64,000 bases of DNA from Chlorops oryzae (Eukaryota > Arthropoda > Insecta > Diptera > Chloropidae), in contig CM035807.1 in NCBI GenBank assembly GCA_020466095.1, positions 10,991,507-11,055,506 of the forward strand, in the 5' to 3' direction. Positions within the stretch are counted from its first letter, which is position 1, and every line of letters starts with the position of its first letter. Shown in pieces: positions 1 through 12,094 of this stretch. The notes beneath the pieces are model-generated. The model did no database searches, had not been told where the DNA came from, and saw nothing but the letters and a program-made list of their open reading frames with translations. The position numbers and the translations under genes are program-made.

Positions 1-600
1 CCAAAAGTCCAAATAATATTTAAAAATTAAATATGGAGATGCTCAAAAATAAAATCTACTACAAAACAAATTTTTTATTAAAATATATTCAGGACAACTT
101 TGAAACTACTGTATCGATTAAAAATTACTTGCGTTTAAATAGAAAACACAAAAAATTTTTATGAAAATTTTGAAATTTTTTGAGAGGATATAAATTTGTA
201 TGAAAATTTTGAAATTTTTTGAGAGGATATTGTAATGAAAAGCTTTGACGGGAACAATAGAAAACGAGCCTTATTGATTTAAAACCTTATTTAGGTTTAA
301 ATAAAATACAAATATCCAAAATGAATACTTTTAGAGCCAAAAACACTCATTTTAAGCAGGTAATGCATTTAAAAAGGGATTTTAGAAGACTTGTAAATTG
401 CCTAAACTTGAAAAAATTAATATGTTGAATTTTTCATCAAAGCTCAAGTGTCCTGACGAAAGGCACGAACTGGGGAAAATATAGTATATTGTCAAAAGAA
501 TTAAGTAACTGTTTATAGTCAAGGACAGTAATAGCTAATGGGCTTAACTATTTTTGAGAAATTTTTCGAGAATTTTTTTTGGAAGAGGCTAGCTTTACTG
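1..600. other. AT-rich DNA, no gene
   Basis: Only a short tandem copy of a TATGAAAATTTTGAAATTTT word (about 161 and 199) was seen. Confidence 0.6.
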
Positions 601-789
601 AGGGGCAATTCCATGAATACTGTCCCACCCATGACACTTATTTTTTAGGTTTTTAGCTCATTTAAATGAAGACGTGATTTCAACATATTTTAGTCTTTGA
701 AAGCCTTAAAAAATAGTTAGACACTAAAATTACGCAATTATTGCTCGGAATGACTGTCACGGGTCTCCGTTTCTCTTGGAATTGCCCTG
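601..789. mobile_element. Short inverted-repeat element (MITE-like)
   Basis: GGGGCAATTCCA at 602-613 is matched by TGGAATTGCCCT at 777-788 in inverted orientation, enclosing about 160 AT-rich bases with no coding frame. A clear target duplication was not seen, so the family is undecided. Confidence 0.5.
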
Positions 790-2234
790 AGATATTCTTC
801 GTTTTAAGTGACAGTTTTCCATAAGTATAATTTTTTATGATATTGAGGAGCTACCCGGAAGAAAAATATCCATTCCGATGAATGTTGGGGAATTTTTAAA
901 GGGTAATTTTTCGTTTTTGCTTCTAATTTTGGGTAAAAAATTTTCAACTTTGCACTGGCAAAACGATACGAAGGAGCACTCGAATCCACTTAACTTTTAT
1001 GAAGAAGTTGTCCAGTTATGATTTTTCTTTAAATTAATCATAAAACTTTCAAAAAATTCCTTCCGGCTTTGCAGATTTGGGCCAGAAATGTTAAAAAGAG
1101 CTGAAAAAAGTTTTAGATTTTAGAGATTCTCGCAGTTTATAGCTACTAGATGAAGTTTTTTTCGGATCAGTTATTACCATAGCTATTTTTTCAAGTGTAG
1201 AGGTACAAATTTGCCATAGATAGGAAAATAAAATATTGAACGAGTTACGAGATATGGCCACAAGTGAGTGCGCAACATAAATCTCGGCCACGCTCTTTAA
1301 ATCGGTTTAAAAGATAAATTTAGACAATCTGACTGAACCACCTATGAAGCGTTGCTACATTCACGAGAACTTCCAGAAACTGCAGTCAAATTTTGACCTC
1401 AAAAATGTCTTACATTGTAATCGATAACTTTATTTAGTTTAAATTTCGCAATCCAACTTGCCATAAAACAATAATCGTTTTCCGAAAAAAAATTCCGCAT
1501 AAAGGAAGGGATTAACGTTACATTTAATGTCTTCTTTTATGGGAATTTAAGTTATTAAGTCTATTTTCTATAGATATATGTATGTATGTAGTCCTGAATG
1601 CTGAACAATGAAAGTTCGGCTCGATGGTTAGAGCGAAAAGTGCTGAAAGCAGCTGTTATGGTATTTGAGACTCAAGTAAAGTTTCATTGACTATGCTTCG
1701 GGCTGTCACTTTTATGATTTTCGGAGGGAAAAAAGTTACATTTTTATTGGAAAAACTTTTATTTACGACACACTTATACATCGAAATTGTTTAAGCACAA
1801 AGTTTGTCGTAAATTGTGCAGGACGTGACTTCATTTGATCAAAGTTGCGACAGAGAGAAAGAAGATACTTTTTGCTTACATTGTTAAAATATTCCACTAA
1901 TCCTCTTTTCAACTTAAGTCACTTTCAAAAAGGAGGTACTCGTATGAGTGGGAACAGCTTAACGTGTATGTACAGAATCACTTATGGAACGCAGGTAATA
2001 AGAAGCATTGCAACCAAACGTTTAACAAAAGCATTGCTCCGTAAAAAAAAAAACAGCTTTTAATTTTTTTCTTTTTTCCATTATGACATGTGACCATTTA
2101 AATCTTCTATGGGTTAATTGAAAAGTTTCTCCCGTCTTTCGCGACTTACAGGCGTTTTAAAGTTTTAATTTCGATGCAAATCCTCCACCTGCCTTTCTTG
2201 CTTTACTGTTTGAGTTTATGCTTTTCCCCATTGA

Positions 2235-2951
2235 GGGGACCTTCTGGTCGAGAATTTTTTGAAAATCGATTTTTTTTATATATATATTTCGGAAGAATAG
2301 ACTTCTAAGAATATGCTGGCAAAGTTTCGTGAAGATATTGACAATATTTTCTTTGCTACAGCCGTTTTAGTAGGTGGAGACAGCAGGCAGCGCGCTTGAA
2401 CGCGTTTTTCTCAAAACTACTTTTTTTGACCTGGCGTACATGCAAAAAAAAAAAAAAAAACCATCGAACCGATTCGTCTGAAATTTTTATATGTTATTCA
2501 CAACATCAATGGCTATCACGTGAGCTAGAATCAAATTTTCATTTCAAGAACTTCATATTTTTTCATTAAAAAAATTGTCAAAAAAGGGCATTTTTTGATG
2601 TGTTAAATTAAAAACTGCGCCATTTTGTCAATTTTTTTTTTGGTTTTTTTTGTTGTAGTTCACCCGATAGCCGCATTCATTCTAATTAATAACACAATTT
2701 TTTTTTTTTTTTTTCGGATAACCCGAACTTACGAAATCGTGTACGCCACGGAGGTACTTTTTAAAAAAGCGTCTATTTCGCCGCCATTTTTAAGATAGAA
2801 ATAAAAACAAAAAAAATACATTTTTTTTCGGATTGTCAATAAATAAAACAATAATCCTGCAAGCTTAGAAACCCGTTTTTTATTTGGCTTAATACCAAGA
2901 AAAAATCATGAAAATACCCTTAATTTTCGTGCTCTAGACCAGAAGGTCCCC
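2235..2951. mobile_element. TTAA-type inverted-repeat element, 717 bp
   Basis: GGGGACCTTCTGGTC at 2235-2249 is repeated inverted as GACCAGAAGGTCCCC at 2937-2951. The right flank is TTAA (2952-2955) and the left flank TTGA (2231-2234), consistent with a decayed TTAA duplication of piggyBac-type insertion. The inside is poly(A)/poly(T)-rich and has no transposase frame, so it is non-autonomous. Confidence 0.6.
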
Positions 2952-2955
2952 TTAA

Positions 2956-5900
2956 TACACATTTCCATTTGTGTCTTAATCCGGCCATACTTTTTAAGTA
3001 ACCACCTGACGTATGCCAACGCTTAATTGAATGACAGCGACTTTAGGTCTTACGGCTAAATGAATGAAGTTTTAAGCACAGCTTAAAGATTTTTCCAACC
3101 AGAGAAATTCCAAGTAGGAAAGTCTATTTTTATTTTAACCTTGGATACGTTCAAGTCGAAATGTTGTCCTCATTAAAATGTCAAAAATTTTCTTCCTTCT
3201 GTCAGCACTTCCTTCTATTAGATCAAATACATTTACGTTTAAATGTCGAAACCGAAATTCCCTGCCAATCGATATTCTTTTCGGCCGCACAGCGGGACAA
3301 AACCAAACTTGATTGACAGATTTATTTATCAACATTTTGCACGCTATCTAAATGGATCATTCAAAATTGTGCGTCCGTGAACCTTAATAACTACAAATTC
3401 GCTTTCCCCCATTTAGAATTCGAACTCTTCTGGCTTGGAAGGATTGAGATGAATACGAAATTGCTTTGAAGTTGGAAAGACTAGAGCATTTTTCCTTCGA
3501 TCTACTAAGGTTTCCCTACCAAAGCCGGGCATTACTTTGCACTTTATCCTATGTAATATATATTGCATAAAAGAGGGTCTCATGTGTTGACATGATAATT
3601 GTGGGAATGGAAGAAAAACTCTTCAGCATTCTGACGCACGTCATGTGGACGTGGAAATGACGCATTGGGTGGTCCTTTTTCTAGTCAAAAGATGTCAAAC
3701 TTCTTTTCAAATTAAATATAAAACGAGAATATTGCCATTTTTTTATATCCTTCGCTGCCCCATCCGCATCGAGTCGACTCGTCGTCAAGAATTTCTTCCT
3801 CGAATTTTTAAAGATTTTTTTTTTTTTTCATCTTTGGAAATTTCTCAAACGGATATTTGGACTTAAAAAATCCATTCAGTCAATATCTTATCACGATTTA
3901 AGGTTACAAATTTTCAATTCAAATATAAAAAAAAAAAAAAAAAAAAAACATTCAATTTATGCAGAAACTTTTCAGAGAATCAAAACTTTTTGCTTCCAAC
4001 GATTTAGTTTTTTTTTCGATTTTCGATTTTTCCTTTTACCGTGAAAGTTTTACGCTCAAACTGTTTCAAGAAGCGCTCGATATTTTTCGAAAATCAAAAG
4101 TTAATACACAAGGATTTTAGAATTGACGAACACACATGTATGTACATTCATGTCTAACGTATCGCATCGACTGATGTCTCTTGTCTACCGGTAATCCACA
4201 TAACCAATCATCACTTCTTAATCTTAGCCATAAACCCGTATTTCAAGACCTTTGTATAAACTTGCTTTCAAAATTGAAATTCCGCACGCTTATCATTCGT
4301 GTGCAGCTCTTTGACACTATCAACCGCTCAAGCTCAAGCTTCTTGTTGGCTCCATGATGTCACCGAACAATTTACAAGGGTGTTTACCTTCACTTGTGTC
4401 TCATAAGCTGACGATGAGAAATCTCAAAAACTTTTAGGGGTCGAACGAATCTATCGAAACTTCCGATGTATGTAGGTACCTACGAGGAGCACGAAGTGAA
4501 AAATGCAAGTTTAACTCTTGTTTAGAAAAGTTTAAGAGCCATGTTCATAGTTTTCAAGTAACTTAGATAGGTACTTCATATTGTTAAGGACAATATGAAG
4601 TGAAAAGATGAGAATAGAAAAGGATTTCCTAGCGTCACAAATTTGAGAACTTTTTTCATTTTCAGAAATATTTCAGATTAAATAAGTAACAAAAATTCTT
4701 CGCCTTCGAGTCCTATTCAAGTTGAAGCTCCATAAAACTGTTCTTTGACAAGAAACCAGGGACTCCTTAACTCAATATGGATCACTTAAATACCCGAAAA
4801 TATGCAACAATTTTCCTCCAAACAGAGACGTTTTATGAATAATCAATAATCCTCATTAACGAACGAACTCCGCAATAGGAATTTCATATTCGAAATAACT
4901 TCGAAGCGATTCGACGGAATCTCGGAAGAAGGATGACTCTTGAGAATTCGAATGCAAGGAAATAAAGATAAAAGAAATTCCGTAATGAGCACAGAAAGGA
5001 AGCAAAATGAAATGCAACTGAAATTCAATTTTTTTTATATTTATTTCTTTATTATAATTTTCATTTTTGTTTCATATTACTTTTGAGTGCTTCCTTGTGG
5101 CAATGAAATCAGTTGATTGGGGAAAGCAGCCATGGAATTGTAATGAAAATATGCAAGTGAGAAAGCATTTTTTTCTTCATAAGATTTGTTAAACACCAAC
5201 ATTTTTATGAAGATTATGGCTATACTTTATACCAGGAGCGAAAGGTGAAGAGTAAATTTACTACCAAATATTCACTTCAAGAATAATGATAGAGCTACTG
5301 AGCTGCACTGAGCTATCCAACGACTGGACATGGAGCGCCATGAAATCAACATAATGAAACGAGATTCTCGATTGCTCTGATAAATTACATTCCATGCGTC
5401 GAAAGAGGCTACAGAAGAAGAATTGCCATGCTCACATCATCGAGCGCAATCACAATTCAGGCAAAATCGAGTAATGAATACCAATTTGCTTTGAGGTGCT
5501 ATCACGTATACGCCTGACGACGACAGCATATCCACTTGGGCGCATTTACGTATGCAGCAGGCCTACTGCTACTACATATAAGGCGGGACTGGTCGTCCAT
5601 ATTTCACCCATTGAATGTGTCCTCAATCACGCCAACACCACTTTACCCATAACCCTAGCCGTACAAAGTTTCTCTCAATTAAGGATTCTCTTTAGCGAAA
5701 CACAGAAAATGCAATGACGATGAATGATGGCCGCCGCCATTTCCCATTTTGTCTTTTGACATATTTCATCCGATGTCTTTCAGCATCTCACATTATATCC
5801 TTTTGATGTCCTTTCTTCATAATCCTCGATTTAAAATGAATTCAATCATTCCCAAAAGTCATGTGCCTTCGATTACATTTCAATAAAATATTCAAAAGCC

Positions 5901-7009
5901 TTTAAATGTTTGACATGCTCAAAACGACCGACCGATTCGCCGAGTCGGATCATAGCGAACAACCGAAATGTTGAATCACATAAAACAAAAAAACTTTTAA
6001 AATCTTTCTTGGAATCGACAACTTTTCTTCTTTACTTTTGTTGTTCTTTGTAAATTTTCGCAAGGGAAATGCACCCCACACACACACATACCCGACGGCT
6101 CTGCTACTTTTGATTTAAGTTTTGTTGTTCGACGATCTATTTAATTTGATGTCTGTCGCAATTGTCACTTCCTTCACATTCTCCATATCCCATTTCCCAT
6201 TTCCCATTTCCATCAGACTAATAGAAATTTATTTTACAAACAAAATTTGCATACCCATTAAGAACAACAAATATTATCATAATGAACTGCTGTTCTCCCC
6301 AAAAATTTCCAATTTAAGTTCAAAATTCTATTTCGGCATTATAATATTATCAAATTCAATTCACACAAACGTTACAGAACGATATAACTCGAAGAACTTT
6401 TCAAAGTTACACACGAACGCACAAACACACACATGTGTAATACAACAACAATGTGGATGCTTTCGTGACAATGTTGCCAAAAAGATGGCAACAGTAGAAA
6501 TCTTAATGTAATTTATATATAATTTTACATACAGAAGTATGTAGGTATGTGTGTGAACGAAGCTGTGAATAAAGTAAGATAAGAAAGATAACTTTAAAGA
6601 GCCCATTCGTGCTCTTTGAATTGATCGTTTCGTGTAAAAATGTAGAAAAAAAATTTGTATTCAAATCAAATAACGCTTTTCACACTATTTTTGAGAAAAA
6701 TTTGTAAAAGAAATTTTTAGTAAATCCCAGCCAACCATATTCGGAGTGCTTCGGAAAAGAGTGTAAACGGAAACCTTCGAAGTATGGAGTGCTGCCTAAG
6801 AGAATTTAAGGAGACTATTGGAATCAATTCATTTTAAATTAATAACTGAAAGAGAGACGAAACAGACTCTTAAGGAGTATTCTTGCACCCATGAAATAAA
6901 ATTTTTCAAATCCAGAAAGGTCCACTTTTTTACATAATATGTTAGGCCCGTGCACTTTTCTCCCGGAAAAAAGGCTCATTCAGAGCATTTTAGGGGCATT
7001 TGAGCTTCG
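2956..7009. other. AT-rich DNA, no gene recognised
   Basis: Homopolymer A/T runs (near 3930) and short frames without family similarity or splice context. The 129-codon frame at 6122-6511 looks like chance AT-rich coding. Confidence 0.6.
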
Positions 7010-7545
7010 GCAAAAAATTCTTTAGGAGCGCCGTTCGAAATAAGGGCGAATCTTGTGGCCACCTGGGAAAATTCTTTAATCCCCATATCTTCTAATCTGG
7101 TGATCACTTAGGAAAATTAAAAAAATATGGATTTTTCAAACGAAACTTATTAAAATGATCACTCGTGAAAATTCCAAAATTATGAAATTTTCATATTTTA
7201 AAAAATTTCTTTAATCGCCGATATCTTCTAAACTAGAAGAGCTAGAGCGAAAATAAGCAAATCTAGTGATCACCTGGCAAAATTCTTTAATCGGCGATAT
7301 TTTATAACTGGTGATCACCTAGAAAAATTAAAAATATATGGGCTTTTCAAAGGAAACTTTTTAAAATCTTTAATCGCCGATATCTCCCAAACCAGAAGAG
7401 CTAGAGCGAAAATAAGCGAATCTGATGATCGCTCGTGAAAATTCTAAAAATATAAAATTTTCATTAGAAATTTTAAAAATTTTCTTTAATCGCCGATATC
7501 TCCTAAACCAGAAGAGCTACAGCGAAAATAAGCGAATCTGGACTC
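7010..7545. repeat. Imperfect minisatellite built on an ATCGCCGATATC word
   Basis: A unit of roughly 120-150 bp recurs, containing CTTTAATCGCCGATATC, then an AAACCAGAAGAGCTAGAGCG-like word and AAAATAAGCGAATCTG. Copies of the core are near 7065-7100, 7200-7270, 7285-7330, 7365-7430 and 7485-7545. Unit lengths vary and the array is degenerate. Confidence 0.7.
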
Positions 7546-10500
7546 TTTTGGTTGGCTGGGATGATTCATGGACAGACTTAGGAGAAATGGTTAGCAATAT
7601 TTGCTCAAAAAAAGCTACTTACATTGACGAAAGCTGGCTGGAACTGACTTAGGAAAGCGTTAAGTTTTAATCTCCGACCAAAAATAGTTCTTCAGCGGTT
7701 TTAAGCATAACATACCATGGATCTGGAATAAAAAAACAAAAACATTATTTAAAAGAGATTGTGCATAGTACATAGCGATTGTTAAATTATAGATATATGC
7801 CATTAAAAAATAAATCAAAATTTGCCAGAAATAATTGCAAGAGAAACGACTCAAGTTCGTCGAATATAAATTTGTTGTGTGTTTTCTTCACTTTGGAATC
7901 CAACTGACCTCAAATCGTAAAGCACACGTATTACGTGGAAGAGTCAAAGCGATCAAATTTTTCTTGCATTCATTGGAAAAGGACATTTAAGTGAGATGTT
8001 ACGATCAAAAAATTTAGTTTTCAAATTTCATTGTTAAACGCAGATTTTTCGAGAGCTTTCGGGTCAAATTATTTTAGAGAATTCTTTCCGATTTGATGCA
8101 TTAGGCTTAGAGGTGGCACTGCACAGAATTTCAAAAAATTTCTGCTTTTCGAGTTTTAAGCCATATTTTGCAATATTTTGAGTCTTTTGTTGGAAGGAAA
8201 TTTTTTTTTTTTTTTTTTTTGGAGTCACAAAACGAAGCCTTCATCAATTGTACCTTTATACAAAAAAGGACAAAAATAATGATGTTATTTCGAAGGCATT
8301 TAAGTCCTTTACAATTCGCTTTCAAAAATCAGCATTTTTCTCTTGTGGCTCTCAAGTTATATCCCTTTTTTTCTCACAACATAATCACAAGAAAATGTTG
8401 CATACTTAAAGAGAAATTAAAAAAAAAAAAACACTGTAGAATTAATCAGTCTCATATCCTTTAATCTGAATACAAATTTTTCCCTTTGACCTTTAGATGA
8501 CCATCGGAAAACAGCCCTGAATCCCACCAAACCCAACATTAAATTGCAACTGCATTAAAATGTTAATCCATTAATTGAAACAAGAATTTCTCCCACCTTC
8601 CTTCCTTTTTTTTTTTGAGCTCTTTTATTACTTTTTCCCACACAACTATCCATCAAGAGGGCACGCACCTTGAACACAGCCAAGGCGAATCGCTTCCATT
8701 TCTGAAAGGTTTTCCACGTTCCGCAAGGAAATTTGCATATTCACTAAAAAAAAAAAAAAAGGAAGCAAGTTTATATACAAATGGAACTCGTCATAGCATT
8801 CAGTACGGTGTCAAAGCGAACTTAAATCTCCCACTATGGCAAGGAGCAGTTCATGAAAGTCCACTTGCAATGTATCCTTTTGGTTTTGAGCAATATCGCA
8901 ATGGAACGCTCTGTTTTTTCTCCGACTCCCTCTTTATTTTTTGTTGCTTTCCGGCAATTAATTTTTTTTTGTTCTCTCTCCCTCTCTTTCTCTTTTGTTT
9001 AATACACCTTTTCTTTTGCTTTCAGGCTGCATTTATTTTATTTTATTTTTTTCATTTTCATTTCATTGTATTAAATTACGTTCATTGTGTGTCATTTTCT
9101 CACAACTGGAGTGGCATACAAAAACAACAACAACAACAAAAACAGCAGCTAACAGTGAAGTGCGGCTTGTGGCCGCATTAGGTTCTCATCCTTAAACGGA
9201 CGGCCAATTGCGGTCCAGAGCGAATGATCAGATGTAAACGTTCGGAAATGTTCCACGTCCACGTCTGGCCTTGAATGTTTTAAGCTGAAATTTAAGAGCT
9301 TTTGGAATTTAATTAAAATTTTACCACCACATTGCTGATTAAGGTTGCCATCTTAGAGTTCAATAAAAATGAATTCACACAAAATACTTACAATTCAAAT
9401 CATTTTCAATGGTTCTAGAGTAAATTTTAGGAAAAATCATCATCTTCATTGAACTTTATTGAATTTCTCACAATATTCAAGCATGGACACACACAAACCT
9501 GCTTTCAATTTCGCTGTCATTGCCAAGTCGGACGGAGCTTGTCGGGAGCTGACACTGAGCGACATCGTGCTGTCGTCGTACGAAGGAAAAGCACAAAATT
9601 TTTTTAACAAAAAGTGCCTTCGCAGCTTCATCTTATTGTATTTTATGCGTTTTTTTTAGCATTTTTTTTTTGGCATGGCTTGATTGACGTTTCCCTAAAA
9701 GTAGACTATACTTTTTTCTCCTTTTTTAATGATAGGCATTATATTTTTTTCCGTACTTGTCACAGCTTAAATATTAACATGAAATTGCATCATCATAAAG
9801 TGTCACGATGTTTTGGAATTTTCAATTAATTTTTAATCATATCCATGGTTGCAGTGTACAGAAACGACAGTGCATCGACGAACAAATTAAGCAGAATATT
9901 AGTTCTTCTCCTCAAAAGTGAGCTTTAGGTCGCGCAAAATAATTCTCAAGGGGTCTTTTAAACTTTAACTACTGAGTTGAATTGAATCGAATCTGCAGCA
10001 AGGTCCTTTGACTTATCTTATTTAATGAAACTTTTTCGAAAGTGCAAAAGATCTTTTCTCAGCAAATTAACCTTAAATTGACTATATTTAGATGTAAGAG
10101 GAAAAGGAAAAGGAAATTTCTATGAGTATTAAAAGACTTTTGAACTCCATAGACAAAAGCTGCTGTTCTCGAATTAATCATTATTTTCAATTTGCGCATT
10201 CATTAACCTTTTCTTAGAAGGTCGTAGACTTTCCAGTTGAATGAAGTGAAATTTATATACCATATATAAATGTAGGTATATATCCTTTTCACTAATTTTG
10301 ACATTCAAAAGCAAAATGTAGGTATGTAGTGCACAGAGTTATTTATCAACCTGATATAAAAATAAAACGGCTCTAATGAAGGGAAAAGCAAATACTCCTT
10401 TGAACCATTTTTCCAGGAAAATATTCTTTATTTTTAATAATAAAATAAAATATTCACTCAGATATTTAAAATTGAATGCGAACCAGAAGAATACAAAGAC

Positions 10501-12031
10501 AAATAAAAATTTTCTTAAATGCGCCGTGGAATTTCACATATAAATTTGAGTTGAATATCATGAGGCATTGCAGAAGCCTAAATAGCGGAAAAATGTCAGG
10601 ACTAATGAGCTCGGAAATGTACAAATAAGCGTACATAAGAGGACACATGTATGCACGCTTTTAGTAAGGTATTTACTATACCCTGTCGTAATTATGAGGT
10701 GAATCTACTAAATGGGACTACCACAATTGGAATTATCGAAAGGTGACTACCGAAAATTTTCAATATTTCCTCAATGAAATTACTAGACCGAAGTCGAAAG
10801 GATACCTTAGTCTAATGGTTGTGCTTTTTATTTTACCTATTCATAATAGTAGAAAAAAATAGAAGCAAGGACTTAAAATCCACATCAGAATAAAACTTTA
10901 ATTACTTATTATTTTTCAAATGGATTTCAATAAAAAAGAACATACACAGGAAAATTAAGAAGATATAGTGCGGGACATACGAAGGTAGTTTTTGGGTGCT
11001 TAAATCGCCTTCAAAATTCGATCATCGTCACGATATATAACTATTGTGCTTCCCGAAAAACGCCTCCCAAAATAATATTCTGCGCACAGGCCTCAGGAGT
11101 GGTGTTGGTACATATGCGACCAACCAGGAAGTAGTTCGAAAGTATTCTAAGCAACTGCAGGGTATGTATATAAGCGTGTGCCTTCGGAAAGCAAAAATAC
11201 ACATATTCATAAATTGTCTTGAAAAATTCATCAGAAATAAGACGAACACGCTCGTTACATGCGGCTACATTATTTTAAACGTTCATGTCATTCCTTGTAT
11301 GGCGACATGTTTTTCCTTTTCTTTTTTTTTCGTTGGCTTTGTGCCAACCGGGTTTGAATCTGGCATGCTCTACTAATAAAGACAGTGATCTTCTTTGAGC
11401 TTTAAGGAATTTTTGTCCTCTTAAGAATATGGAAGCAGTGCTTCTGTAAATATTTTCAGTGCTTTTGGTAGATTTGAGATTCTTTTTTTTTTTCAAGTTA
11501 TCAAAAGAGATCTATGTGTAAGAATATAAATACGGAAAATAAATTAGCGCTAGTATCAAACACCCCGAAAGTATGCTTCGCTTTTTAGATAAAAAATTAC
11601 AAGCGATTCGATTTGTCGATACAGTAGACCTTCGGTTATTCGACAAAGGTTTTGCGAGGCAGTGTCAAACTATCGAATATTTCGGATTAAAGAGTACTTC
11701 CTAGGACCTCCTATAATCTGGGATTTTTTACAAAAGTTTAGGTACCTTGTATTCTGACAAAGAGTCTGGCGGGTTAAGCAAAGGCATGCGGCATCATGAA
11801 GGGAATTTTTAAATTTTGTTGATTTTTCGATAGGTGCCATCTAAAAACACTGTGGAGACCACTTTTTAGATTTTTATTTTGAACGGTCCTTGAAATATCC
11901 TGGAAAATCCTCTTTTAATAAGCCTTTTTTCAAAATTTTATATCTCAACAACCAATTGAGATAGAGAGACGATCTAAGCAGATTCTGTTAGATAATAAAA
12001 CAGGGAAGCTAAAAAAAAAATTTTTAATTTT
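7546..12031. other. AT-rich DNA, no gene recognised
   Basis: Contains several poly(T)/poly(A) runs and a CAACAACAAC run near 9125. A CAGTAGACCTTCGGTTATTC word after TA at 11624 resembles one end of a pogo-like element, but no partner end was found. Confidence 0.55.
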
Positions 12032-12094
12032 TACACTGAGAAAAAAATTTTCACAAAACTAAAAAGAAAATTTTGAATGATTTTTTTCAGTGTA
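12032..12094. repeat. 63-bp palindromic element with TACACTGA ends
   Basis: TACACTGAGAAAAAAATTTT (12032-12051) faces ATTTTTTTCAGTGTA (12080-12094) across a short loop. The same end word, ACACTGAAAAAAAATT, recurs singly near 45065 and 60865, so it looks like the tip of a dispersed family (mariner-like ends are possible). Confidence 0.5.

Noticed and set aside
8615..9181. 188-codon open frame (+)
   Set aside because: Phe/Leu/Ser-rich from T-runs, broken by poly(A), no recognisable domain; another frame overlaps it. Looks like chance.
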